NCBI RefSeq assembly: GCF_018860975.1
Contig: NZ_JAHKQI010000005.1
Location: 496,001-560,000, forward strand
DNA: 64,000 nucleotides
Direction of reading: 5' to 3'
Source: Lentibacter algarum
GTDB lineage: Bacteria > Pseudomonadota > Alphaproteobacteria > Rhodobacterales > Rhodobacteraceae
Shown: in pieces, positions 25,286 through 34,207 of the stretch
How positions within the stretch are numbered: position 1 is the first letter of the stretch
Layout: each line of letters begins with the position of its first letter
Made by a program: the position numbers and the translations under genes
The notes under the pieces: generated by a model
The model's input: the letters and a program-made list of their open reading frames with translations, nothing else
The model's database searches: none
What the model was told of the DNA's origin: nothing

Positions 25286-26371
25286 ATGGATCGTCGTAAA
25301 TTTCTGAAAGGTGCTGCCATTGGCGCCGGAGCAACTGCTCTCGCAGCCCCTGCGCTCGCGCAAGGCGGCAAGCAGCTTACAATCGTATCAACTTGGCCAC
25401 GTGACTTCCCAGGTCTGGGTGTGTCTGCCCAGCGCCTTGCGGCGCGTATCGGCGAGCTTGGTGACGGTGCTTTCAATGTTGAATACTTCGCCGCAGGCGA
25501 ACGCGTCGGTGCATTTGACAGCTTTGACGAAGTTGCTTCAGGCAACTCGCAAGCCTACATCGGCGCTGACTATTACTGGGCCGGTAAGCACCCGGGCTTT
25601 GCCTATTTCACGGCGGTTCCTTTCGGCATGAACGTCGTTGAGCGCAACGCTTGGATCACATACGGTGGCGGCCAAGAACTCTGGGACGAGATCTCGGGTG
25701 AGTATGGCATCAAATCCTTCCAAGCTGGCCCAACAGGCACGCAAGCTGGTGGTTGGTTCAACAAAGAGATGGAAAGCGCTGACGACTTCAAAGGTCTCAA
25801 AATGCGTATGCCCGGCCTTGGTGGTCAGGTTCTGTCAAAAATGGGCGCTTCAACTGTGTCGCTTCCAGGCGGTCAGATCTATGAAAACCTCGTTTCAGGC
25901 GCAATCGACGCGACTGAGTGGGTTGGCCCATATAATGACTACTTCATGAAGTTCTATGAAGCAGCCAAATACTACTACACTGGCGGTATGCACGAGCCGA
26001 GCGCGAGCATCGCGTTTGGTATGAACAAAGAATGGTTCGACGGTCTTACAGCCCACGAGCAGCTCATTCTTGAAGTTGCCTGCAACGAAGAGCAGGGCCG
26101 TGCGCACCAAGAGTCTGTCGCCAAAAACGGCGAGTATCTTGATAAGCTCGTTAACGAGCATGGTGTTCAGGTTCGCTCGTTCAGCGAAGACATCTGGGAT
26201 GCCTTCGGTGAAGCCTCAGCGGAAGTGTTTGCAGAAACACGTGAGCACTCAGCGCTTGCGGCCAAGATTGACGACAGCTTCCAAGCTGCGCTGCGCAACT
26301 ACGGCACGTATCTGTCAAACTTTGACGGTCAGTTTGTGAACCAACGCAACCGCGTTCTGGGCATTAGCTAA
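25286..26371 (+). CDS. dctP: TRAP transporter substrate-binding protein DctP (TakP-like)
   Basis: 361 residues. Twin-arginine signal MDRRKFLKGAAIGAGATALAAPALA, so exported folded to the periplasm. The mature part follows the TakP/2-oxoacid subgroup: 'LTIVSTWPRDFPGLG' opening, 'FTAVPFGM', 'KMRMPGLGGQVLSKMGAS', 'DATEWVGPYNDY' and 'YYYTGGMHEPS'. R. sphaeroides TakP binds 2-oxoacids with Na+, so a 2-oxoacid or related carboxylate is the likely ligand (inference). GGAGG upstream. A terminator directly follows, which would raise DctP over the membrane subunits. Confidence 0.93.
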   Translation: MDRRKFLKGAAIGAGATALAAPALAQGGKQLTIVSTWPRDFPGLGVSAQRLAARIGELGDGAFNVEYFAAGERVGAFDSFDEVASGNSQAYIGADYYWAGKHPGFAYFTAVPFGMNVVERNAWITYGGGQELWDEISGEYGIKSFQAGPTGTQAGGWFNKEMESADDFKGLKMRMPGLGGQVLSKMGASTVSLPGGQIYENLVSGAIDATEWVGPYNDYFMKFYEAAKYYYTGGMHEPSASIAFGMNKEWFDGLTAHEQLILEVACNEEQGRAHQESVAKNGEYLDKLVNEHGVQVRSFSEDIWDAFGEASAEVFAETREHSALAAKIDDSFQAALRNYGTYLSNFDGQFVNQRNRVLGIS

Positions 26372-26393
26372 CTTCAACTTAAGCATGTAAAAG

Positions 26394-26417
26394 CGGGGCC
26401 CAAGCGGCCCCGTTTTT
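26394..26417 (+). terminator. intrinsic terminator between dctP and dctQ
   Basis: Perfect stem CGGGGCC (26394-26400) / GGCCCCG (26406-26412), five-base loop, then TTTTT. Located 20-45 bases after dctP and about 90 before dctQ, so it probably lets only part of the transcripts continue. Confidence 0.88.
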
Positions 26418-26504
26418 CTACACCATCACAGAATACTAGCGCTAGGATGCCTCGGACGATACAGTCCTTGAGGCCAGCCAACAGCGCTCTCGAAGGGGGA
26501 CTTC

Positions 26505-27494
26505 ATGACAGCGACCACGCAGATTTCACGCGACGGTGACCCTGCGCTTATAGCGCGCATGTTCGGCTGGGGGATGCTTGGCTTCCTTGGAGCGTTCCTG
26601 ATCAACAACATCGCCAACATCGGCTGGCAGGTTCCAAACCTCGCCGATGTTCTGGCTGGAAAAGCGGGTGCCGATATGTGGCAACCGATAGCGCTCTATG
26701 TCGTCTGCGTTGCACTGGCGCTTGCATATGTTGTCCGCACTCCAACACAGGCATTGCGCTGGGATGCGATGAAAATCCACCGCTTCAACACTTACCTTAT
26801 CCGCGCCTGTTTCTGGATTGTGCTACTGATCGGCTTTGCTGATGCGCTCCTCGCGCTGGGCCGCGTTGAGAGCCTGTTTGACGGTGTAGTGAGCGACGAA
26901 ATGGTGCGTAGCCTGACGCGCTCGCAGTTTGTCGGGCCGCGGGTGCATTTGCCGCTGGTTATCCTTGGAGCGTTGATAGCGTTCTGGGGCAAAGGCCCCG
27001 CTTTTCACTGGCTTGCTTTGCTGATCGTTAGTGCCGAGCTGGCGATCGTTTTGTCACGGTTTGTGTTCTCTTACGAGCAAGCCCTGATGGGTGACTTGGT
27101 GCGCTACTGGTATGCGGCCCTGTTCCTGTTTGCCAGCGCCTACACGCTGTTTGAAGACGGGCATGTGCGGGTTGATGTGTTCTACGCAGGTTTTGGACGC
27201 ACCAAAAAAGGCTTCGTCAATGCTTGGGGGTCGATCTTCCTTGGCATGGCGACGATGTGGGTGATTATCTGGATCGGGTTGGGCGGCAAACAGTCGATCA
27301 TCAACTCGCCAGTGATGAACATAGAGATCACCCAATCAGGCCCGACAGGCATGTATGTCAAATATCAGATGGCGGCCTTTCTCGGCGTTTTCGCTATCAC
27401 CATGCTGATCCAGTTTGTCAGCTACTTCCTTGAATCGGTTGCAGACAAGCGGGACGAACCCGGCCAACGCACCGTCACACCAACCGGCCACTGA
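26505..27494 (+). CDS. dctQ: TRAP transporter small permease subunit DctQ, extended form
   Basis: 329 residues against about 160-200 for ordinary DctQ. The C-terminal half (about 175-315) has the four-helix DctQ pattern ('SYEQALMGDLVRYWYAALFLFASAYTL', 'DVFYAGFGRTKKGFVNAWGS'). The N-terminal half adds three or so membrane segments (about 20-40, 63-80, 100-120, 150-165). Extended DctQ partners occur with TakP-type systems. Inner membrane. GGGGGAC ahead of the ATG; 13 bp before dctM. Confidence 0.88.
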   Translation: MTATTQISRDGDPALIARMFGWGMLGFLGAFLINNIANIGWQVPNLADVLAGKAGADMWQPIALYVVCVALALAYVVRTPTQALRWDAMKIHRFNTYLIRACFWIVLLIGFADALLALGRVESLFDGVVSDEMVRSLTRSQFVGPRVHLPLVILGALIAFWGKGPAFHWLALLIVSAELAIVLSRFVFSYEQALMGDLVRYWYAALFLFASAYTLFEDGHVRVDVFYAGFGRTKKGFVNAWGSIFLGMATMWVIIWIGLGGKQSIINSPVMNIEITQSGPTGMYVKYQMAAFLGVFAITMLIQFVSYFLESVADKRDEPGQRTVTPTGH

Positions 27495-27507
27495 GGAGAG
27501 CGGACCC

Positions 27508-30171
27508 ATGGAACTATTTTTTCTAGCCGTTCTTGTTGTGACGATGGCCACTGCGCTGGGGTCGGGCTTTCCGGTCGCTTTCGCGCTGCCCGGCTCTGCG
27601 GTTATCACCATCTTGCTCGCGGCTGTTTCGGGCTATCTCTTTGCAGGTGACACGACTGCCTTCTTCCACTCGGGAGGGCCGCAACAGTGGCTCTCGGCGG
27701 GGGTGACAAACCTGCGAGGGGTGTTCTGGGAAGTCGAGCGAGACACGCTCATTGCCATCCCGTTGTTCATTTTCATGGGTATCATGCTTCAGCGCTCGAA
27801 AATCGCGGAAGATTTGCTTGTCGCGATGGCGCAACTGTTTGGCCCCGTGCCCGGCGGCCTTGGTATTTCGGTTGTTTTTGTTGGCGCGCTTTTGGCTGCG
27901 ACCACAGGCATCGTTGGCGCAACAGTGGTTGCTATGGGCCTGATCAGCCTACCCGCTATGCTGCGCAACAACTACTCGCCATCACTGGCGACAGGCACAA
28001 TCGCTGCATCAGGCACTTTGGGTCAGATCATCCCGCCGTCAATTGTATTGATCATCCTTGCTGACCAACTTGCCAGCGCGACCGACCAAGCCAGCGGCGC
28101 GCGTAAAGCGCTGCATAAGGTGTCGACTGGCGAGCTTTCGATGCCGTCGTCGTTTGATGTGTCGTCTACGTCAGCGGGCGAGATGTTCCTTGGCGCGCTT
28201 GTGCCAGGTATTTTGCTTGTCTTGATCTACATGCTCTACATTTTGTGTTACGCATTTATTAAGCCCGAGTCCGCGCCTGCTGTGAAGGTAGAAGGCAAGT
28301 TTGACGGCGCGTTCTGGGCCAAGATCGCCCTCACGCTTATTCCGCCGCTGACACTGATCTTCCTCGTGCTCGGCTCGATCATCACCGGTGTTGCGACCGT
28401 CAACCAAGCCGGTGCGATTGGTGCCGCTGGTGCGATGATCATGGCGGGCTACAGGCTGCACGAAGGCAACAAACGCTACACCTATATTCCGGCGATCATG
28501 GCGCTGGTTGCTTTGGTGGCGCTCGGCTTTCTGCTCAACAACTTTGACATGAACGCCAAGCTGATTGACAGCGCTCAAGACGTGATTGGTATTCGCCTTG
28601 GTCTGTTGGCGACGGCTTTGCTTGTTGCGGCTGTTCTCTGGAGCGGTTGGCGGGTGTTCAAAACCCACGGCACACTTGATGGCGTGATGATGGAAACCGC
28701 CAAGACAACCTCGCTGGTTTTCATCATTCTGCTCGGCGCTGCGATGCTCACTTCGGCCTTCCGTGCCTTTGGCGGTGAGGAGCTTGTGCGCGAGTTTCTG
28801 GTCACGCTTCCGGGCGGCTTCTGGGCGCAGTTTGTTATCGTGATGCTGGTGATTTTCATTCTAGGTTTCTTCCTGGACTTCATCGAGATCGCCGTGGTTG
28901 TTGTGCCTATCGTCGCGCCGATTTTGCTGGCTGATCCGAGTGCAAATATCACCGCTGTTTGGTTGGGCGTGATGATCGGTTTGAACATACAAACCAGCTT
29001 CCTCACACCGCCTTTCGGCTTTGCTTTGTTCTACTTGCGCGGGGTTGCGCCTGCTGTGGTGAAAACCGTGCAAATGTATAAAGGTGTAATCGCGTTCATC
29101 ACCTTGCAGATCATCGCATTGGCCGTGGTCGGGGCCTACCCGCCGCTGGTGAATTACCTGCCAAATCGCGTGTCTTTCCTGTCGGATAACGCGCCACCGC
29201 CGCGCAATCCGAAGCTGCAATACTGCATGGAAGAGTTTGTTGGTAATGAACTTGCAGGCGGATCAAACGGGCTTTCGGCGGCTATCGCCAAGGCTCAGGG
29301 GCTGGATATTTCGGTGCTGCCAAAATCGCTCGCAAGCGACCTTGGTAAAGGCTTTGAAGCAGGGTCGGCGGCGGTTGAAAACCTGACTGCTGCGCTGGCT
29401 GCCGAGGAGGCTGTAGGTGCCGCTGCCGGGGCGTATCGTCCGCAGCAGATAGCAGTGCGCCGCCTTGAGAAGCAGATCCGCAAGCTCGAGGATGAAGCTA
29501 AAGAGCTAGGCGTTCTGATTGGTCGCGCGAGGGGCGAGGAAAACGCCGCGCGCCGCGAGCGGCTTGAAGCCCGCCGCGAAGCTATGCTGGCCGAGGTTAC
29601 GCATATTCAAGAGCAGATCCCTGAAAGCTGGGAAGCTGTGCACGAGGACTTTGCGAAGCTGACCACTGCCGAGCAAAAAGCGCGCACCTCTTACCGCCGC
29701 AATGCCGACACGGCTTGGGAAGCACCAAGCGAGGTTCTGGCAACGCTCAATGCCAACGAAGACTTTGCCGCACTTGAGGCTGAGTTGAGTGAAATGCGCA
29801 GCTATATCAGCACAGTAGCGGAAGGCGATGCGGCGGCAGAAGACACCGTCAAAGCGCTGGAAGCCAAGTTCAATGCTGTCGAAGGTGCGGGCGATGTGAA
29901 GTCTGCGCTGGGCAAGGCACGACGGGTTTTGACTGTCAAAAAGTTTGACCGCGAGAAGGCGTTGACCGAGTTTGACAAGGCCGCAGAAGCCTATGCCGAA
30001 CAGAAGGTTTGGCGCGCAAATGCGGCTGGTCTCAAGCCCGAATTGAGCGCCTATCTGGACGGTATCAAAGGCACCCTTGGTATGCGATCGCAGCCGCGTT
30101 TGAACCGCACACAAGCGCTCTATATGGCGGGATGTAGTTCCAAGCATCGCGACATTTCGCTGAACTTCTAA
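27508..30171 (+). CDS. dctM: TRAP transporter large permease DctM with long C-terminal coiled-coil tail
   Basis: 887 residues from ATG 27508 (MELFFLAVLVVTMATALGSG); GAGGAG is upstream. Residues 1-547 form the DctM transporter core with over a dozen membrane segments; signature stretches include 'LFIFMGIMLQRS', 'GTIAASGTLGQIIPPSIVLIIL' and 'GLNIQTSFLTPPFGFALFYLR'. A large middle insertion typical of TakM-like proteins is present (about 200-400). Residues 548-887 are outside the membrane: a linker, then from about 650 heptad-rich, charged helices (RRLEKQIRKLEDEAKELG) predicted as coiled coil. Ordinary DctM ends near the last helix, so this cytoplasmic or periplasmic tail is unusual. Confidence 0.92.
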   Translation: MELFFLAVLVVTMATALGSGFPVAFALPGSAVITILLAAVSGYLFAGDTTAFFHSGGPQQWLSAGVTNLRGVFWEVERDTLIAIPLFIFMGIMLQRSKIAEDLLVAMAQLFGPVPGGLGISVVFVGALLAATTGIVGATVVAMGLISLPAMLRNNYSPSLATGTIAASGTLGQIIPPSIVLIILADQLASATDQASGARKALHKVSTGELSMPSSFDVSSTSAGEMFLGALVPGILLVLIYMLYILCYAFIKPESAPAVKVEGKFDGAFWAKIALTLIPPLTLIFLVLGSIITGVATVNQAGAIGAAGAMIMAGYRLHEGNKRYTYIPAIMALVALVALGFLLNNFDMNAKLIDSAQDVIGIRLGLLATALLVAAVLWSGWRVFKTHGTLDGVMMETAKTTSLVFIILLGAAMLTSAFRAFGGEELVREFLVTLPGGFWAQFVIVMLVIFILGFFLDFIEIAVVVVPIVAPILLADPSANITAVWLGVMIGLNIQTSFLTPPFGFALFYLRGVAPAVVKTVQMYKGVIAFITLQIIALAVVGAYPPLVNYLPNRVSFLSDNAPPPRNPKLQYCMEEFVGNELAGGSNGLSAAIAKAQGLDISVLPKSLASDLGKGFEAGSAAVENLTAALAAEEAVGAAAGAYRPQQIAVRRLEKQIRKLEDEAKELGVLIGRARGEENAARRERLEARREAMLAEVTHIQEQIPESWEAVHEDFAKLTTAEQKARTSYRRNADTAWEAPSEVLATLNANEDFAALEAELSEMRSYISTVAEGDAAAEDTVKALEAKFNAVEGAGDVKSALGKARRVLTVKKFDREKALTEFDKAAEAYAEQKVWRANAAGLKPELSAYLDGIKGTLGMRSQPRLNRTQALYMAGCSSKHRDISLNF

Positions 30172-30188
30172 GGCGCTCGTTAACCTTT

Positions 30189-30217
30189 GAGTCGCAGCCC
30201 CTTTGGGGCTGTGACTC
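30189..30217 (+). terminator. 13-bp hairpin after dctM, possible terminator
   Basis: GAGTCGCAGCCCC (30189-30201) pairs with GGGGCTGTGACTC (30205-30217), including one G-U pair, with loop TTT. There is no T tract after it (next bases GGTGCATA), so it is a stable transcript end or processing stop rather than a classic terminator. Confidence 0.55.
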
Positions 30218-30219
30218 GG

Positions 30220-30262
30220 GTGCATATTTCAGTGCATACCATAGTGCATAATGCGTATGCAC
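30220..30262. repeat. three GTGCATA repeats at 12-bp period plus inverted copy
   Basis: GTGCATA at 30220-30226, 30232-30238 and 30244-30250 (exact 12-bp spacing), then inverted TATGCAC at 30256-30262. It lies in the 135-bp gap between convergent dctM and the enoyl-CoA hydratase gene. An imperfect hairpin TTTTGG..CCAAAA (30265-30292) follows. No known element is recognised. Confidence 0.6.
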
Positions 30263-30306
30263 AGTTTTGGGCGGCAGAAACTGCGGCCAAAAGTTAACGC
30301 GTCGCT

Positions 30307-31107
30307 CTATATCTCTGAAAAATCGCCGCCGCGGCCTTTGCCCGACGAAAAGCGCGCAGCGCCTTGGATGCCCTCGGATAATGCGGCCTTGCTGCCTGAC
30401 CATTCGTCAGCCAGAGCTGCTCGGGCACTGCGTCCGTGTTGGGCCTTTGCGGCACGCATGTCGGCACGCATACAGCCCTGCGGAAAGCGGGAGATGTCAT
30501 GCGCAAGCTGCTCGGCTTTGGCGCGGGCCTGCCCTTCAGGCACCACGTATTCGCAGAGACCGATTGCCAGACATTCAGCGGCGTCAACGCGGCGGCCAGT
30601 GAGGATGAGATCCATCGCGCGGCCCTCACCAACGAGGCGCGGCAGGCGGTGGGTTCCACCGTCGATTAACGGCACGCCCCAGCGACGGCAGAACACACCC
30701 ATAAAGGCAGTCTCTTCCATCACGCGCATGTCGGCCCATGCCGCCAGTTCCATTCCGCCAGCAACCGCGGGGCCAGCGATTGCAGCGATCACCGGTTTGG
30801 TGAGTTCAAGCCGCGATGGCCCCATCGGGCCGGCAGAGTTGTCGCTGTGATCGTCGAGTGCGTCCATCGCCTCGGGGCCGGACATCGTCATTGCATACTT
30901 AAGATCAAACCCCGCGCAGAAGGCGCCGCCTTCGCCCCAGAAAACGGCGACGCGCGCGCTCTCGTCGGCGTCAAACGCGAGGAAGGCGGCGTGCAGTTCT
31001 GCCGCACTGGCTGGGTCCATTGCGTTGCGGGCTTCGGGGCGGGAATGAATGATTGTCCAAACAGTTTCTGACCCGTCAGGGCCGGACTTTTCGATGCGAA
31101 TGCTCAT
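30307..31107 (-). CDS. enoyl-CoA hydratase/isomerase (crotonase family)
   Basis: 266 residues. Crotonase fold with oxyanion-hole segments 'FWGEGGAFCAGFDLKY' and 'IAAIAGPAVAGGMELAAWADMRV', then 'GGTHRLPRLVGEGRAMDLILTGR'. The glutamate of MEL corresponds to one of the usual catalytic residues; the second position lies in GVPLIDGG, where Asp replaces Glu, so hydratase versus isomerase/other activity is open. Cytoplasmic acyl-CoA metabolism. Downstream gene of a pair with the 31123 ORF (15-bp gap). Confidence 0.87.
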   Translation of the reverse strand: MSIRIEKSGPDGSETVWTIIHSRPEARNAMDPASAAELHAAFLAFDADESARVAVFWGEGGAFCAGFDLKYAMTMSGPEAMDALDDHSDNSAGPMGPSRLELTKPVIAAIAGPAVAGGMELAAWADMRVMEETAFMGVFCRRWGVPLIDGGTHRLPRLVGEGRAMDLILTGRRVDAAECLAIGLCEYVVPEGQARAKAEQLAHDISRFPQGCMRADMRAAKAQHGRSARAALADEWSGSKAALSEGIQGAARFSSGKGRGGDFSEI

Positions 31108-31122
31108 AGGTTTCTCCCGGTT

Positions 31123-31482
31123 CTATCGGGAGAGCGTAACCTCATAGCGTTCATTGCTCCACCCCTCGTCAGAACAGCGCGCACGGATAAACACCGAAGT
31201 CACGCCGTCAGCCAGCATCACGTTGCGCAGGCTACGGGTGAAGGGTTGCTCGTCGACATGCGGGTGCATGAGCTCGCGATAGCCGATCTGGTTGCCCGCG
31301 GCATCGGTGATTTCCCAACCATCAGCATAGTGATCCCAGCCGGAGTCGGGGTGCTCAAGTGTCACGTCAAAGCGCCAGCCCATGTCACCATAGGTTGCTT
31401 CAACGGCATGAATAACAGGAGCTTCAGCAAGGGCTGTGTTTGCGAGCATCATGGCAAGGGGGAGGGCGAGTAGGTGTTTCAT
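31123..31482 (-). CDS. hypothetical secreted protein with signal peptide
   Basis: 119 residues. Signal peptide MKHLLALPLAMMLANTALAE, then a mature domain of about 100 residues rich in aromatic and acidic residues (VEATYGDMGWRFDVTLEHPD, HYADGWEITDAAGNQI, VTSVFIRARCSDEGWSNERY). The strand pattern suggests an immunoglobulin-like or lipocalin-size beta sandwich in the periplasm. I do not recognise a named family. Same strand and 15 bp ahead of the enoyl-CoA hydratase gene. Confidence 0.7.
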   Translation of the reverse strand: MKHLLALPLAMMLANTALAEAPVIHAVEATYGDMGWRFDVTLEHPDSGWDHYADGWEITDAAGNQIGYRELMHPHVDEQPFTRSLRNVMLADGVTSVFIRARCSDEGWSNERYEVTLSR

Positions 31483-31601
31483 ATCTTTGGCCTAGCAGAG
31501 CGATACAGTTCTTACACGACACATTTTTGTGTGAAACTGTGAGGTGTGTCGAATATGCACGGGTGCGAGTGCAGCAAGGAATCGGTTGAAGTTCGTGCAT
31601 T

Positions 31602-31622
31602 TTGGTAATAATCTTTTACCAA
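31602..31622. promoter_or_regulatory. inverted repeat TTGGTAA-N7-TTACCAA upstream of glcD
   Basis: Perfect 7-bp arms (31602-31608 and 31616-31622) 16 bases ahead of the glcD start. The arms contain T-N11-A, a LysR-type spacing, and GGT..ACC cores as in GntR/GlcC-type operators. It is a good candidate operator of the glycolate oxidase operon; overlapping the leader, it could also act as an RNA hairpin near the ribosome site. Confidence 0.5.
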
Positions 31623-31637
31623 TTATGGAGAAGCGCC

Positions 31638-33074
31638 ATGCAGATGCCGACACCCAACCCGGAAACATTGGCCAATAAGCAGGCGTTGCGAGAGCGGCTT
31701 GAAGCCGTGTTGGGCAAGCGCGGTGTGATCGCAGACGAGCGCGAGCTTAAGGCCTATGAGTGCGATGCTTTGACAGCCTACCGCTGTGCGCCACTGCTGG
31801 TGATATTGCCGGAAAGCACCGAACAGGTTTCGGCGGCTTTGAAGGTGTGTCACGAGATGCGCGTGCCTGTTGTGCCGCGCGGCGCGGGCACCTCGCTTGC
31901 GGGCGGCGCGATGCCTTCGGCTGATAGTGTTGTGCTGGGTGTCGCACGGATGAACGCTGTGCTTGAGAGCGATTATGCCGACCGGATTGTGAAGGTGCAG
32001 ACAGGGCGCACGAACTTGTCGGTGACCGGTGCTGTCGAGGCTGATGGCTTCTTTTACGCACCTGACCCGTCGAGCCAGCTTGCCTGCGCGATTGCCGGCA
32101 ACATCGCCATGAACTCGGGCGGGGCGCATTGCCTCAAATACGGCGTGACGACCAACAACCTGCTCGGCGTGACGCTTGTGCTGATGGACGGCGAAGTTGT
32201 CGAGCTTGGCGGCGCGCATATGGACGCGGGCGGCTTGGATTTGCTCGGCCTCATTTGCGGCAGCGAGGGGCAGCTTGGTGTCGTCACCGAGGCCACGTTG
32301 CGGATTGTTCCCAAGCCCGAGGGCGCAGGGCCGGTGCTGATCGGGTTTGACAGCAACGAGGTTGCTGGCGCGTGCGTGAGCGATATCATCAAGGCTGGTA
32401 TCTTGCCCGTGGCGATCGAGTTTATGGACCGTGTGCTTATTGAGGTTTGCGAAGAGTTTGCCAAAGCGGGCTACCCCGACTGTGAAGCATTGCTGATTGT
32501 TGAAGTCGAAGGCAGTGACGCCGCGATTGAACATCAGCTCGGGTTGATCAAGGAGATCACCGAGCGCCACAACCCTGTGGCCTTTCGCGTGGCCGAAAGT
32601 GCCGATCAGGCTGCACGGATCTGGGCCGGACGCAAAGCGGCGTTCAGTGCCGTTGGGCGGATCAGCGACTATATGTGTCTTGATGGCACGATTCCTGTCA
32701 GCCAACTGCCCTACGTGCTCAAGCGGATTGGCGAGTTGAGCAAGCAATACGGGCTTGGTGTCGGCAATGTGTTTCATGCGGGCGACGGCAATATGCACCC
32801 GCTGATCATGTATGACGCCAACAAGCCCGGTGACCTGGAGACTTGCGAAGCTATGGGCGCTGACGTGCTCAAGCTTTGTGTTGAAGTCGGCGGCTGCCTG
32901 ACGGGCGAGCACGGTGTCGGCATTGAAAAGCGTGATTTGATGAGTGATCAATTTGCGCCTGACGACCTAGATGTGCAGATGGCGATGAAGGATGTGTTTG
33001 ACCCGATGTGGCTGCTCAACGCGGCGAAGGTGTTTCCGCTGGATGCGTCACAGTCGCGGCGGGAGGCAGAGTGA
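31638..33074 (+). CDS. glcD: glycolate oxidase subunit GlcD (FAD-linked oxidase)
   Basis: 478 residues from ATG 31638 (GGAG seven bases ahead); a TTG-type extension upstream was rejected. FAD_binding_4 domain (about 45-185, 'VPRGAGTSLAGGAMPSADSVVLG', 'NSGGAHCLKYGVTTNNLLGV') and C-terminal FAD-linked oxidase domain ending with 'HAGDGNMHPLIMYD' and 'GCLTGEHGVGIEKR'. Oxidises glycolate (or D-lactate) to glyoxylate with GlcE and the Fe-S subunit GlcF, feeding electrons to the respiratory chain at the membrane. First gene of a four-gene coupled operon. Confidence 0.95.
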   Translation: MQMPTPNPETLANKQALRERLEAVLGKRGVIADERELKAYECDALTAYRCAPLLVILPESTEQVSAALKVCHEMRVPVVPRGAGTSLAGGAMPSADSVVLGVARMNAVLESDYADRIVKVQTGRTNLSVTGAVEADGFFYAPDPSSQLACAIAGNIAMNSGGAHCLKYGVTTNNLLGVTLVLMDGEVVELGGAHMDAGGLDLLGLICGSEGQLGVVTEATLRIVPKPEGAGPVLIGFDSNEVAGACVSDIIKAGILPVAIEFMDRVLIEVCEEFAKAGYPDCEALLIVEVEGSDAAIEHQLGLIKEITERHNPVAFRVAESADQAARIWAGRKAAFSAVGRISDYMCLDGTIPVSQLPYVLKRIGELSKQYGLGVGNVFHAGDGNMHPLIMYDANKPGDLETCEAMGADVLKLCVEVGGCLTGEHGVGIEKRDLMSDQFAPDDLDVQMAMKDVFDPMWLLNAAKVFPLDASQSRREAE

Positions 33075-34207
33075 TGTTTGCTCCTACAAGTGAGGCAGAA
33101 CTGTCTGAAGTTGTTGCTGGTTTGAGCGCTGCTGTGCGGGTGCTCGGCGGGGGCACGCGCGGCTTTGTGCGCGGCGGTGATGACGTGTTGAGCGTGGCCA
33201 AACTGAGCGGTGTGAGCCTGTATGAGCCCGGCGCTTTGACGCTGGTTGCCGCAGCGGGCACGCCTTTGAGCGAGGTTGAAACGATGCTTGCAGGTGAGGG
33301 GCAGCGGTTGGCGTTCGAGCCGATGGACCACCGCGTGTTGCTTGGCACAGCGGGTGAGCCGACGCTTGGCGGCGCGGTGTCTGCGAACGTCAGCGGGCCG
33401 CGGCGTGTGGCGGTTGGTGCCTGTCGTGACTTTGCGCTTGGCGTGCGCTTTGTTGACGGCACGGGGCGTGTGCTGATGAACGGCGGGCGGGTGATGAAGA
33501 ACGTCACCGGCTATGATTTGGTAAAGCTGCTGTCTGGCAGTTATGGCACGCTCGGTGTGCTGAGCGAGGTGAGCCTCAAGGTGCTGCCCGTGCCGGAAAC
33601 AGAACTGACGTTGGTGCTTGACGGCCAAGACTGCTCACAGGCGGTTGCGGCGATGTCTGAGGCGCTTGGTTCGCCCTATGAAGTGACGGGGGCGGCCCAT
33701 GTGAGCGGCAAAACATACCTGCGGCTTGAGGGCTTTGAAGCGGCTGTGCGAGAGCGGTTTGGAAAACTACGGAGCGCTTTGAAGGCACATGGTGAGGGCG
33801 GCGAGATCGGCGCTGAGGCGTCGGTAAAACTCTGGCGAGATATCCGTGATGTGCGGGGTTTGTCCGAGCACGGATTTGTGGCGAAAACCTCGCTTCGGCC
33901 AAGTGCACAGCCTGCGATGCTGGCGGCTTTGAACGAGGCGTTTGAGGTACAAGTGCAGCTTGACTGGGGCGGTGGTTTGGCCTGGGTCGGGGCCGACATG
34001 GACAACGCAAACGCGCAGGATTTGCTGATGTTTTTGCAGGACTACAGCGCAAAGTCCGGTGGGCACACGACGCTGATTAAGGGGCCGGATGTGGGGCCGG
34101 TTTTTCAGCCGGAAACGGCAGGGGTTGCACGGCTTAGTGATGCCGTGCGGCAGAAGTTTGACCCGCTCAAGCGCTTGAACCCGAACCTGATGAGTGCGTC
34201 GTCATGA
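33074..34207 (+). CDS. glcE: glycolate oxidase subunit GlcE (FAD-binding)
   Basis: 377 residues from ATG 33074, sharing one base with the glcD stop (TGATG). Shorter FAD_binding_4 protein: 'VRVLGGGTRGFVRGGDDVLS', 'LGGAVSANVSGPRRVAVGAC', 'GGRVMKNVTGYDLVKLLSGSY' are typical of GlcE. Required partner of GlcD/GlcF. Its stop overlaps the ATG of a small membrane protein gene (ATGA). Confidence 0.94.
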   Translation: MFAPTSEAELSEVVAGLSAAVRVLGGGTRGFVRGGDDVLSVAKLSGVSLYEPGALTLVAAAGTPLSEVETMLAGEGQRLAFEPMDHRVLLGTAGEPTLGGAVSANVSGPRRVAVGACRDFALGVRFVDGTGRVLMNGGRVMKNVTGYDLVKLLSGSYGTLGVLSEVSLKVLPVPETELTLVLDGQDCSQAVAAMSEALGSPYEVTGAAHVSGKTYLRLEGFEAAVRERFGKLRSALKAHGEGGEIGAEASVKLWRDIRDVRGLSEHGFVAKTSLRPSAQPAMLAALNEAFEVQVQLDWGGGLAWVGADMDNANAQDLLMFLQDYSAKSGGHTTLIKGPDVGPVFQPETAGVARLSDAVRQKFDPLKRLNPNLMSASS

